From Clostridia bacterium (GTDB taxonomy: Bacteria; Bacillota; Clostridia; Oscillospirales; CAG-272), in contig CAADYQ010000176.1 in assembly GCA_900753295.1 (NCBI GenBank), positions 1 to 23,221 on the forward strand: a stretch of DNA of 23,221 bases. The letters run 5' to 3'. The notes under the pieces are model-generated. The model ran no database searches. It saw nothing but the letters and a program-made list of their open reading frames with translations, and was not told where the DNA came from. This document shows, piece by piece, positions 1-7,053 of the stretch (positions within the stretch are counted from its first letter, which is position 1; the number at the start of each line of letters is the position of its first letter). A program made the translations under genes and the position numbers.

Positions 1-17
1 CCGAGACCAATGTCGTC

Positions 18-60
18 GGGTGGTAAAAACTCAGAATGAGTTTTTACCACCCGTCTTTTT
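18..60 (+). terminator. Perfect 16-bp hairpin with T-run, overlapping the tetR stop
   Basis: A perfect 16-bp stem (18-33 with 37-52) closes on a GAA triloop and is followed by GTCTTTTT, which fits an intrinsic terminator for a plus-strand gene lying left of the window. The same hairpin contains the stop codon of the minus-strand TetR gene (44-46), so it may also end that transcript, although the minus side lacks a clean U-run. Confidence 0.7.
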
Positions 61-655
61 CCCCCCCGTAATATCCCGCCAATACGCACTGCTCTATCAC
101 CGATATCATCATATCCACGGGATCGCGGCAGTCGTTTTTGAGCCATTCCCCCACGACAGCCGATATCCCGTTGAGGTAATACGCCATCATGTATTCGCGG
201 CGGTCGGAGGGCACACCGAAGCGCGAAAGGATCGGGTCTATTATACCGCGAAGCATATTCAGCGTTCCGTGCGTATCAAATGCATCCGGCATCCGCATTG
301 CCACCGCATAAACGCGTCGGTTCTGCTTTACAAATTCAAGATACGGCGCAAGGTACTCCGGCGTAATGAACAAAAGCTCGTCTGTCCCCGCAGTGACGAT
401 ACGCGAGCCGATATCGCTGTGCTCGCGGCCGAAGCACTCCCAAAACTTTTTTTGCAGTGCGCCGACGCTTTCATCAAGCAATTCGCGCGTATTTTCGTAG
501 TGAAGGTAAAATGTCGAACGGTTCACTCCCGCCGCCTCGCATATCTCCCTTACGGTTATAAATTCAAAATCCTTTTTTTCAAGCAGTGCGAGCAAAGCCT
601 CATCCATGCGCGCGGCAGTATTGAAGTATTTGCTTTCGTTCCTGTTCATGCTCAT
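44..655 (-). CDS. TetR/AcrR-family transcriptional regulator
   Basis: The product is a 203-residue one-component DNA-binding repressor. The N-terminal TetR helix-turn-helix lies at about residues 18-60 and contains the family phrase ITVREICEAAGVNRSTFYLHY. The remaining all-helical part would be the ligand-binding and dimer domain, and it resembles the short TetR C-terminal type seen in many Clostridia. The first ATG is chosen because AGGAGG at 664-669 sits 8 nt upstream. It is the last gene of a three-gene minus-strand set, 28 bp after a membrane protein, so it probably controls that operon and perhaps the divergent SDR gene. The family assignment is firm; the ligand and target genes are unknown. 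The stop codon lies inside a strong hairpin. Confidence 0.92.
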   Translation of the reverse strand: MSMNRNESKYFNTAARMDEALLALLEKKDFEFITVREICEAAGVNRSTFYLHYENTRELLDESVGALQKKFWECFGREHSDIGSRIVTAGTDELLFITPEYLAPYLEFVKQNRRVYAVAMRMPDAFDTHGTLNMLRGIIDPILSRFGVPSDRREYMMAYYLNGISAVVGEWLKNDCRDPVDMMISVIEQCVLAGYYGGEKDGW

Positions 656-683
656 TTCAGCAGCCTCCTGCGGTAGCGTGGTC

Positions 684-1595
684 TTACCGGCTGGTCCATT
701 TATTACGTATCTTTTTTGAATATACGGACATCCACACCGAAAATATTATCACAAGAGCAAACACGCCCGCGCCGGTAAGTGCGTTCATCATAAACCTGTA
801 TTCGATATCATCCGGCGAAAAGCGCGCAAGGAGCGCTGTCTGGAGTCCGAGCAGTGACATTGACGCGGAAATACAGTCGATCATTTTTGCGCCGTGGACG
901 AGCGCGCCGGTCCCGGTGCGTGTTCCGACAAAGTTTATTATCGAAACGACTGCGGTATAAAAGGTGTGGAGCGCCGAAAGATAGATCATCGAGCCGGGAT
1001 AATTGTATGAGCTGTTTTTTATCACCATCTGGAATATCATCACGCCCATAGGCAGATCGATCAACAGCACAAGGCGCGATATCTTTTCCATGCACCGGCA
1101 CTCATACTCCGTGCGGTCACTGCGTCCCGCCGCATGGCGGAAGCACACCGCAACGCATGCTTTTAATGCGGCGAGTGCAGCATAATAAAATGCTATCGAC
1201 AAAAACCATACCGACGACAGCCGCAGACCGGTAAAAACTCTGAACGCCGCATATACGGCGTTGGCGGCGATACCGCGAAGCATCACCGCACTGCGGCGGA
1301 AATCCCCGTCGTTCGCCATTCGCCGCGCCGTTTCGGTGTTGCCGAGCCTGCGAACAAGTCGGCTTTCGTGCACGGATGTGCGCAAATGCGCTATCGCTCC
1401 CGGAAGCCCCACGCACAGCGCGGTAAGCGAATATGCCGCCAGTGAATACACCGTGCACGCGATCCACGATGAGCTGTCCCCCGACCAAAGAAAGTAAAAT
1501 GTAAGCGGAAACGACACAAGCGACAGCACTGTGAGCAGCCACGGCGCGGGATGCAGTATGCGGTACGCGGCACGCCGCCACACCTCGCGGTCCAA
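684..1595 (-). CDS. Polytopic membrane protein of unknown function
   Basis: The product is a 303-residue protein with about seven hydrophobic stretches, two near the N-terminus (about 17-37 and 45-65), two at about 110-150, and three in the C-terminal half ending at about residue 292. Between them is a charged loop rich in arginine (about residues 75-100). No transporter or enzyme motif was recognised. The start is a TTG at 1593-1595, supported by GAGGAAAA upstream; no ATG is available near the N-terminus. It lies 3 bp after the upstream small membrane protein gene and 28 bp before tetR, so the three are almost certainly cotranscribed. Membrane protein plus TetR pairs often deal with export or envelope stress, but that is only inference here. 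Confidence 0.75.
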   Translation of the reverse strand: MDREVWRRAAYRILHPAPWLLTVLSLVSFPLTFYFLWSGDSSSWIACTVYSLAAYSLTALCVGLPGAIAHLRTSVHESRLVRRLGNTETARRMANDGDFRRSAVMLRGIAANAVYAAFRVFTGLRLSSVWFLSIAFYYAALAALKACVAVCFRHAAGRSDRTEYECRCMEKISRLVLLIDLPMGVMIFQMVIKNSSYNYPGSMIYLSALHTFYTAVVSIINFVGTRTGTGALVHGAKMIDCISASMSLLGLQTALLARFSPDDIEYRFMMNALTGAGVFALVIIFSVWMSVYSKKIRNKWTSR

Positions 1596-1598
1596 GGC

Positions 1599-1955
1599 TT
1601 ACTTTTCCTCGCTTATCTCGCGCGCCAGCTCGATTATCTCGTAAGCGTATTTCTGCTTGCCGCGTGCAAGTATTTTGCGGTAGATCGGAAAATTAGCGCC
1701 CATTCCCGCCATGCCGAGGATGCCGACAGCTATTCCCACTATCATCATTGCAGTGCTGCCGTCGCCTATGACATTCATTGAAAGGCACATACCGACACCG
1801 AAAACAAGCGCGGAAACGATACCGAGCGTATAGGTGAAAACCGTTGCCGGAAGCTTTGCTTTGGCATCAAGTTTACGAAGCGCCACGACCTTTGAGGTCT
1901 TTTTGGGTGCGTACTCATTTGCAAGTTGTTCTGCGTAGATCTTATCTGTGTTCAT
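1599..1955 (-). CDS. Small two-helix membrane protein (often labelled 'dihydropteridine reductase')
   Basis: The product is 118 residues long, with a charged N-terminus (MNTDKIYAEQLANEYAPKK), two hydrophobic segments at about residues 38-62 and 66-86, and a basic-to-acidic C-terminal helix. I recall close relatives in Clostridia being labelled dihydropteridine reductase, but no nucleotide-binding motif or catalytic residue is visible and two membrane helices argue against that reaction. The ATG at 1953-1955 is chosen because GGGAGG lies just upstream; a longer open frame to 2117 crosses the promoter and lacks an initiation site. It is the first gene of the minus-strand operon with the polytopic membrane protein and TetR. 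Confidence 0.8.
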   Translation of the reverse strand: MNTDKIYAEQLANEYAPKKTSKVVALRKLDAKAKLPATVFTYTLGIVSALVFGVGMCLSMNVIGDGSTAMMIVGIAVGILGMAGMGANFPIYRKILARGKQKYAYEIIELAREISEEK

Positions 1956-2084
1956 GTTCTGAACCTCCCTTTTTTCTCTGTGCCATAATGATACACCTAA
2001 AAAGGGTCGGACGGAACAACAAAAAGACGCTTTTTTGTCTATTTGAACTTTGAAAGAAAAAATAAATCGCGCAGATGCAATATT

Positions 2085-2113
2085 ATTATACCACCGGACC
2101 GTGCGATGCGCAA
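2085..2113 (-). promoter_or_regulatory. Promoter of the membrane-protein/tetR operon
   Basis: Read on the minus strand, TTGCGC (2113-2108), a 17-bp spacer and TATAAT (2090-2085) form a good sigma-A promoter. It implies a 5' leader of roughly 120 nt before the ATG at 1955. The leader contains a weak A/T hairpin at 2019-2038. A second, poorer -10 (TATCAT, 1993-1988) is possible. Confidence 0.6.
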
Positions 2114-2133
2114 TCATTTTTACCGCTCATATG

Positions 2134-2162
2134 TTGCATTTTTCCGCATTATGCGGTATAAT
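2134..2162 (+). promoter_or_regulatory. SDR promoter with a perfect dyad in its spacer
   Basis: TTGCAT (2134-2139), a 17-bp spacer and TATAAT (2157-2162) precede the SDR gene. The spacer contains the perfect palindrome CCGCAT-T-ATGCGG (2144-2156), which abuts the -10 box. A protein bound there would block RNA polymerase, so this is a likely repressor operator. The divergent TetR product is one candidate. Confidence 0.6.
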
Positions 2163-2195
2163 TGAGCCGTAAGATCAAAAAACATGGAGAGCATC

Positions 2196-2987
2196 ATGGA
2201 ATACATTCTGATAACCGGCGCGTACGGTGGAATGGGCAGTGCCGCCGCGCAACTGCTTGCGGGACAGGGGTACGGCATATTTGCGCTTGACAGGCAGGTG
2301 GGCGCACCGGAAGAAAACATCATCCCGATAGAAGCCGACGTTACCGACGAGGAAAGCATCGCCAGCGCCGCCCGTCAGGTGCGCGAGGTGACCGACCGTC
2401 TTTTTGCCGTGATACATTTTGCCGGGATATACATGCTTGACTCGCTTGCGGAAATGGACAGCGCGGATTTCCGCCGCATATTCGATATAAACGTGCAGGG
2501 GGCTTTTCTTGTAAACAAAGCCTTTATACCGTTTCTCGGCAGCGGCAGTCGCATTATTATAACGACGAGCGAGCTGGCGCCGCTCGATCCGCTTCCCTTC
2601 ACCGGCATTTATGCCGTGACAAAAGCGGCGCTCGACAAATATGCGTATTCGCTGCGGATGGAGCTGCAGCTTCTCGGTATCACTGTCTCGGTCATCCGCG
2701 CTGGCGCGGTGAAAACGGGAATGCTCGGCACTTCCACCGATGCGCTCGACCGCTTTTGTCAAAGGACCCGACTGTACCGTTACAATTCCAAGCGGTTTCG
2801 CCGCATCGTTGACAGCGTGGAAGCAAAATGCATCCCGCCGGAGCGGATAGCGGGCAAAGCGGCGGCAATTTTGAAAAAGAAAAAGCCCGCATTTGCATAC
2901 AGCATAAACCGCAACCCGTTGCTGCTCATGCTGAACGCCCTGCCTCAAAGAACACAACTGTGGATAATACGCCGGGTGCTCAAATGA
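2196..2987 (+). CDS. Short-chain dehydrogenase/reductase (SDR) family oxidoreductase
   Basis: The product is a 263-residue Rossmann-fold NAD(P)-dependent oxidoreductase. Visible classical SDR features, numbered from this start, are the dinucleotide-binding TGAYGGMG at residues 7-14, the DVT motif near 48-50, HFAG at 74-77, the structural Asn in DINV at about 99, and the catalytic Ser125, Tyr139 and Lys143 (YxxxK). The substrate cannot be told. The ATG at 2196 is preferred over one 12 bp upstream because GGAGAG (2187-2192) is correctly spaced for it and the Gly-rich loop then begins at the usual position. It is followed 40 bp later by a membrane protein on the same strand, and the pair ends at a terminator. 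Cytoplasmic. Confidence 0.9.
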   Translation: MEYILITGAYGGMGSAAAQLLAGQGYGIFALDRQVGAPEENIIPIEADVTDEESIASAARQVREVTDRLFAVIHFAGIYMLDSLAEMDSADFRRIFDINVQGAFLVNKAFIPFLGSGSRIIITTSELAPLDPLPFTGIYAVTKAALDKYAYSLRMELQLLGITVSVIRAGAVKTGMLGTSTDALDRFCQRTRLYRYNSKRFRRIVDSVEAKCIPPERIAGKAAAILKKKKPAFAYSINRNPLLLMLNALPQRTQLWIIRRVLK

Positions 2988-3027
2988 GCGCGAAGCGGCA
3001 AGGCAAAAATAAAAGAGGTATCTTAAA

Positions 3028-3816
3028 ATGACCGAAATTATCGCGCGGCGCGAGTTTTCGCCGCTCTACATAGGATTTGACATTGCTTTTCTTTTGCTTT
3101 TTGCGGGGCTTTTGCTCATGAAAAAGAAATACATGACCGTGCTCGTCGGCTCGCTTGCGGGCTTGCTTTACATGCTTGTGGACTTCGGCATTTTTCACCT
3201 TGTATGCCATTCGCGCAGTATATCGGACGGGTACAGTCTTTTTTGGGTGCTTCTATGGATGTCGATGAGCTACGGCTTTACGAATTTTGCATGGATATGG
3301 CTGTGGATGTCACGGGACAGGCATTTGTTTGAATGGTCGTTCCTCATACTTCTTTGGTGGTTCGTCTGCCCGCAGCTTACAAAAACCTTCGCGCCCGACG
3401 GCATGGCAAACATAGTGATACAGCGCACGACAGGCGAATATCACGGCTACATGGCGCTGATACTGCTCGTCGGCTACCTCGGGCTTATCGTGTGGAATTT
3501 GCGCGTTCCCGACCGTCGCGAGCGGGTAAACATACCGTGGCTGCTTGCCATAGGGATTCTTGTGCAGTTCGGCTGGGAGGCGGGACTGCTCATAGGCGGG
3601 ATACGCTCGGCGGGCTTTGCCACACTCGGCGAAAAGCTGCGCCCGCTCATCGTCAATTCCCTGCTTGAGACAAATCTCGGGATGCCGTATATATATCTGG
3701 TCTTCACAGCATACACCGCCCGCTTTACCGAACAGATGAAGCGCCGCGAGACAGCGCTTTCCATCCCCGCGCGCATACGCGAAAACAATGAAGAAAGAGT
3801 AGCGGAAAATCAGTAA
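3028..3816 (+). CDS. Polytopic membrane protein, function unknown
   Basis: The product is 262 residues with about seven hydrophobic segments (roughly 12-31, 35-59, 69-93, 103-119, 140-158, 170-190 and 217-230) and a charged cytoplasmic-type tail after about residue 232. It is rich in Trp, with several WxW patterns in the third and fourth segments. No transporter or enzyme signature was recognised. A ribosome binding site (AGAGGT, about 3014) precedes the ATG. It follows the SDR gene by 40 bp and shares its promoter and terminator, so the two products may work on the same membrane-linked substrate; this is inference from gene order only. Confidence 0.75.
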   Translation: MTEIIARREFSPLYIGFDIAFLLLFAGLLLMKKKYMTVLVGSLAGLLYMLVDFGIFHLVCHSRSISDGYSLFWVLLWMSMSYGFTNFAWIWLWMSRDRHLFEWSFLILLWWFVCPQLTKTFAPDGMANIVIQRTTGEYHGYMALILLVGYLGLIVWNLRVPDRRERVNIPWLLAIGILVQFGWEAGLLIGGIRSAGFATLGEKLRPLIVNSLLETNLGMPYIYLVFTAYTARFTEQMKRRETALSIPARIRENNEERVAENQ

Positions 3817-3862
3817 AATAACCGGTGCTACTGCGCCTTGGGCGCGGCAGCACCGGTTATTT
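3816..3862. terminator. Bidirectional terminator between convergent genes
   Basis: AAATAACCGGTGCT (3816-3829) pairs perfectly with 3849-3862, and inside it CTGCGCC pairs with GGCGCGG around a TTG loop, giving a stem of more than 20 bp. A-rich and T-rich flanks occur on both sides. It lies between the stop codon of the membrane protein (plus) and of GH36 (minus), so it can serve both. Confidence 0.88.
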
Positions 3863-3868
3863 ATTTGC

Positions 3869-6043
3869 TCAGTCTACAGCCGTGAAGGTAAGTATGACCG
3901 ATGCAAAATCGGTCTTGAAGCGCGGGAGCGCGATACCGACATTGCGGAGCACTGCGCCGGGCAGGGTCAGGTCGAGCTCTTCGATATGGTAAGTGATATC
4001 ATCGGCAAGTCCGGGGACCTTGAAGCGGGGCGCTACCGTGAGCGGGTTGAGCGCCTGGAAGTAGACCGTAACAGCGCGGCGTTTATCCTTGGATATGACC
4101 GTCTGCACCATTTCGTTGCAGTCGCCGTCAAAGGTGGTTTTTCCGCGGTAGAGGTCGCCTGTCTGCATAAGCTCTTCGATCGAGCGGTACTTTTCGATAT
4201 CCGCGGGAATGCGTTCAAGCTCTGCCGTCGGGACCTTATTTACGTCAAACTCATATCCGTATGCGCCGAAATATGCAATGTTTCTTCTTGTATCCGCGTT
4301 GATGATACGTCCGTTGCGGATATTGGGAGAAAGCGAAACATGGTTGGAGGATGCGGATATCGGGTAGATGAGCTCGGTACCGTACTGGATGCGCGCACGG
4401 TCGTATGCATCGGTATTATCGGAGGTCCATATCTGCGGGAAGAATGTGAGCACAGCCGCGTCAAAGCGTCCGCCGCCGCCACAGCAACCCTCAAAGAATA
4501 TCTCCGGGAAGGATTCGGTCAGGTAACGTGCAAGTTCATATACGCCGAGCACATAGCGGTGCTGGACCTCGCCCTGACGGTCTGCGGGGAGTGCGTGCGA
4601 CCAGTTTTCGCACAGCGAGCGGTTCATATCCCATTTGATGTAATCGGCTCCGCTTGCGGCGATAACGTCATACATGACCTTCTTTATATAATCTACAACA
4701 TCGGGACGTGCAAAGTCAAGCACGAGCTGATTGCGCGTCTGGCGCGGCGTGCCGTCCGGTGCGGCTATCGCCCAATCCGGATGCGCACGGTAAAGGTCGG
4801 AATCGGGGTTGACCATCTCCGGCTCTATCCAGAGTCCGAACTTCATGCCTCTCTGATGGCAGCGCTCTGCGATCGCTCCCAGACCTCCGGGGAGCTTTTC
4901 CTCATTTACGAACCAGTCGCCAAGTCCCGCACGGTCGCTGTTGCGGGCGCCGAACCAGCCGTCGTCAAGCACAAAGGTATCGATGCCGAGTCCCTCTATG
5001 CGGTCGATGGTATCAAACAGGCGGTCACGGTCAAAGGTGAAGTGCATTCCCTCCCAGCTGTTGAGAACAACGGGACGGCGCGCGTTGACCCAGCGCGGGT
5101 TGATGATATATTTACGCATAAAGTCATGGTAACGGCGTGTCATGCCGCCCATTCCCTCGTGGCTGTAGCAAAGGACAGCCTCGGGTGTTTCAAAGCTCTC
5201 GCCAGGCTCAAGCTTCCAATCAAAGCTCTCGGGGTTTATACCCATAGAGAGGCGGGCGCGGAAGGATTCATCTACCTCAACGCTGTCATAGTGCGAACCG
5301 CTGTATGTAAGGCTGGCGGCGTATACCTCGCCGTTCTCCTCGTCTGCTCCGGGACGGCGCAGTACGACGAGCGGAGCGTGATGGTGACTGGAGGTACCAC
5401 GAATGTTTCCTACCGATACTCTGCCCTGTATCAGACGGCTGACCTGGGGATAGCGCTCGCCGTTGTGGCGGCCCTGGTAGGTTATCATTTCAAAATCGCA
5501 ATCATAGAAATCGAGAGTTATCGAAAGCGCACGCTCAAGGTGGATAGCACCGGCGGTCGTATTTACCGTCTCCGCACGGCGGGTGATGATATCTTCATCC
5601 TCGTATACGGTGTAAAAGAGGTATACGGTAAGTCCCGAAACATCGTCCTTAAGGGTTATCTTAAGCGTTTCACCGCCGCGCGCCATCGGAATACCGGAGC
5701 GGATAGCGGGCTTTTCGGTGAGAATTTCGTATGAATCATACTTCAGTGCAAACGCGCGGTTGCCGCGGGCGTCAACAGCCGAAAGAGCCGGCTCGCGGAA
5801 GTCGCCGAGGTAAGGCGTGGCGTATTCCTGCAATACGTAGCAGGTTTTGCGCTTTGTTCCCGGAATATTGGTGTTGCAGGATGATGCAATGTCGGGATTG
5901 TAATACGAAAGATCCGCTTCGGGCAGGCGCTCGCCGTAATATGCATGGTAGAGGTAGCCTTCCGGCGTTACCCTCATAATATACGAAGATTTTTTGCCAG
6001 AGAGGAAAAATGATCTGCATTTTTCACAGTACTTGATGCTCAT
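3869..6043 (-). CDS. Alpha-galactosidase, glycoside hydrolase family 36
   Basis: The product is a 724-residue enzyme that removes terminal alpha-1,6-galactose from sugars such as melibiose and raffinose. The layout is the usual GH36 one: an N-terminal beta-sandwich (to about 320), a TIM barrel (about 325-620) and a C-terminal beta domain. Barrel motifs seen are VLDDGWFG (358-365), WIEPEMVNPDSDLY (405-418), KWDMN with nucleophile Asp472, EGCCGGGGRFD (518-528) and SDNTDA with acid/base Asp542. The length is close to that of other Bacillota GH36 enzymes. No signal peptide, so cytoplasmic. The ATG at 6043 has AAAGGAG upstream. It is a single-gene transcript with its own promoter; no sugar transporter or regulator lies next to it, which is unusual for such genes. 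Confidence 0.96.
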   Translation of the reverse strand: MSIKYCEKCRSFFLSGKKSSYIMRVTPEGYLYHAYYGERLPEADLSYYNPDIASSCNTNIPGTKRKTCYVLQEYATPYLGDFREPALSAVDARGNRAFALKYDSYEILTEKPAIRSGIPMARGGETLKITLKDDVSGLTVYLFYTVYEDEDIITRRAETVNTTAGAIHLERALSITLDFYDCDFEMITYQGRHNGERYPQVSRLIQGRVSVGNIRGTSSHHHAPLVVLRRPGADEENGEVYAASLTYSGSHYDSVEVDESFRARLSMGINPESFDWKLEPGESFETPEAVLCYSHEGMGGMTRRYHDFMRKYIINPRWVNARRPVVLNSWEGMHFTFDRDRLFDTIDRIEGLGIDTFVLDDGWFGARNSDRAGLGDWFVNEEKLPGGLGAIAERCHQRGMKFGLWIEPEMVNPDSDLYRAHPDWAIAAPDGTPRQTRNQLVLDFARPDVVDYIKKVMYDVIAASGADYIKWDMNRSLCENWSHALPADRQGEVQHRYVLGVYELARYLTESFPEIFFEGCCGGGGRFDAAVLTFFPQIWTSDNTDAYDRARIQYGTELIYPISASSNHVSLSPNIRNGRIINADTRRNIAYFGAYGYEFDVNKVPTAELERIPADIEKYRSIEELMQTGDLYRGKTTFDGDCNEMVQTVISKDKRRAVTVYFQALNPLTVAPRFKVPGLADDITYHIEELDLTLPGAVLRNVGIALPRFKTDFASVILTFTAVD

Positions 6044-6119
6044 GTGAGTCTCCTTTGTTTTCCGGACGCCCGGAGGAATTCACCGCCGTCCGGCTATTAT
6101 TTTACTACGGTGTATATTA

Positions 6120-6148
6120 ATTATACCATTATTTCGTTGGTTTTTCAA
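6120..6148 (-). promoter_or_regulatory. Promoter of the GH36 alpha-galactosidase
   Basis: On the minus strand, TTGAAA (6148-6143), a 17-bp spacer and a perfect TATAAT (6125-6120) give a near-consensus sigma-A promoter about 77 bp upstream of the start codon. No clear operator or cre-like palindrome was found around it. Confidence 0.8.
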
Positions 6149-6156
6149 TAGAAAAT

Positions 6157-6440
6157 CCCGCCCCGGAACTAAAAAATGTGCTGAATTTTGTCCCGGAACG
6201 CGATATGATATTTTCCACGTCATGGCAGTCAACTCCCCGGAAGAGATAGCGGAATCGAGAAGCTGCTCCTGCATACCTTCAAACCCAAGGTTGGAAAAAA
6301 ATCCGAGCCTCAAACCAACACGCCATTGCTTAAATAACGCAAACGATCCGGACGTTTCTACGGGTAAGAGACTGTTCGGATCGTTTATATGTGGTGTTGA
6401 TCGCGGAGATGAAAAAGAGATCACAGGAAAGTAATGCCGC
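6157..6440. other. Intergenic stretch with one long imperfect hairpin; no gene recognised
   Basis: This part of the 560-bp gap between the GH36 promoter and the DUF4132 operon promoter has no convincing gene. Short overlapping open frames exist on both strands (6080-6424 minus, 6222-6434 plus), but neither has a good ribosome binding site or a recognisable product. The main structure is an inverted repeat in which AAACGATCCG (6341-6350) pairs with CGGATCGTTT (6377-6386) and pairing continues inward with wobbles to a short loop near 6360-6366. No T-run follows on either strand. It may be a non-coding RNA or a decayed element. Confidence 0.4.
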
Positions 6441-6473
6441 TACAATAACCCCACAATAATCGCATCTGACAGA

Positions 6474-6502
6474 TTGACACAGAGAGGAAAATATATTATA
6501 AT
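6474..6502 (+). promoter_or_regulatory. Perfect consensus sigma-A promoter for the DUF4132 operon
   Basis: TTGACA (6474-6479), a 17-bp spacer and TATAAT (6497-6502) match the consensus at all twelve positions. Transcription would start near 6509, leaving a leader of about 95 nt before the ATG at 6605. A promoter this good needs no activator, so expression should be strong unless something represses it. No clear palindromic operator overlaps it. Confidence 0.88.
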
Positions 6503-6604
6503 AAAATTAATACTTATACCTTTTTATCATAGCGCGAAAACGATCAACGGAACGGCAAGATAGTATTCTGAAATGCAACCGCGACCAACACGGGGGAGAT
6601 ACAT

Positions 6605-7039
6605 ATGGATAATAAAAGTATTCAAATATATGTTGCCCTGAAGCACATGGGCAACATTGCGAAAAAGGTAAAAGAATACCCTCTCGTACTCGGCAAGACA
6701 CCGCGCACGTTTCGCGAGCTTATCGAAGAGTCGGTAAAATCTTGTGTAGATGCGTACAAAGTACGCGCAAACAATGCAAAAGACCCTGCGCCGCTTACGG
6801 ACGAGCAGTTTGAAGGGATGCGCGAGATAGGCAAATTTGCTTTTGGCGTGCATTACAACGAAAACGAGCCGGACGAGGCAAAAGCCATCCAAACGGCGCT
6901 CGATGCGGTGACGGATGGGCTTGTACGCGTATTCAAGGGCAACAGCGAAATTACCGATCTTGACACAGAGGTCGAAATAACCGAAGGCGATGTATTTACA
7001 TTCGTAAGACTAACAATGCTTTCGGGCAGAATGTGGTAA
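6605..7039 (+). CDS. Conserved-looking 144-residue protein, partner of the DUF4132 protein
   Basis: The product is soluble and mixed alpha/beta, with no signal peptide, membrane helix, or metal or nucleotide motif. The N-terminal half (residues 1-60) looks like a beta strand (SIQIYVAL) followed by helices; residues 95-115 form a helix (AIQTALDAVTDGLVRVF); the last 30 residues contain an acidic strand region (EITEGDVFTFVRLTMLSGRMW) that ends the protein abruptly. GGGGGAGA at 6592-6599 is a strong ribosome binding site. The DUF4132 gene starts 14 bp after its stop, so the two are surely cotranscribed and probably form a complex or act in sequence. I cannot assign a family. The high charge and lack of enzyme motifs would suit an adaptor or regulatory subunit, which is inference only. 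Confidence 0.82.
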   Translation: MDNKSIQIYVALKHMGNIAKKVKEYPLVLGKTPRTFRELIEESVKSCVDAYKVRANNAKDPAPLTDEQFEGMREIGKFAFGVHYNENEPDEAKAIQTALDAVTDGLVRVFKGNSEITDLDTEVEITEGDVFTFVRLTMLSGRMW

Positions 7040-7053
7040 AGGGGGAAAACAGA

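Noticed and set aside
20..676. 218-codon plus-strand open frame opposite tetR
   Set aside because: TetR has a clear helix-turn-helix and a correctly placed AGGAGG; the plus frame begins inside a hairpin and resembles nothing.
3986..5734. 582-codon open frame on the plus strand opposite the GH36 gene
   Set aside because: It is fully antisense to a gene with intact catalytic motifs, lacks a ribosome binding site and known domains, and long antisense frames are common opposite biased codon use.
6080..6424. 114-codon minus-strand open frame between GH36 and the DUF4132 operon (and an overlapping plus frame, 6222-6434)
   Set aside because: The minus frame runs through the GH36 promoter; neither frame has a ribosome binding site and both overlap a long hairpin.
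7033..7053. GTG at 7033 as the start of the DUF4132 protein, overlapping the previous gene
   Set aside because: The purine-rich ribosome binding site AAAGGGGGA lies downstream of it and is correctly spaced for the ATG at 7054.
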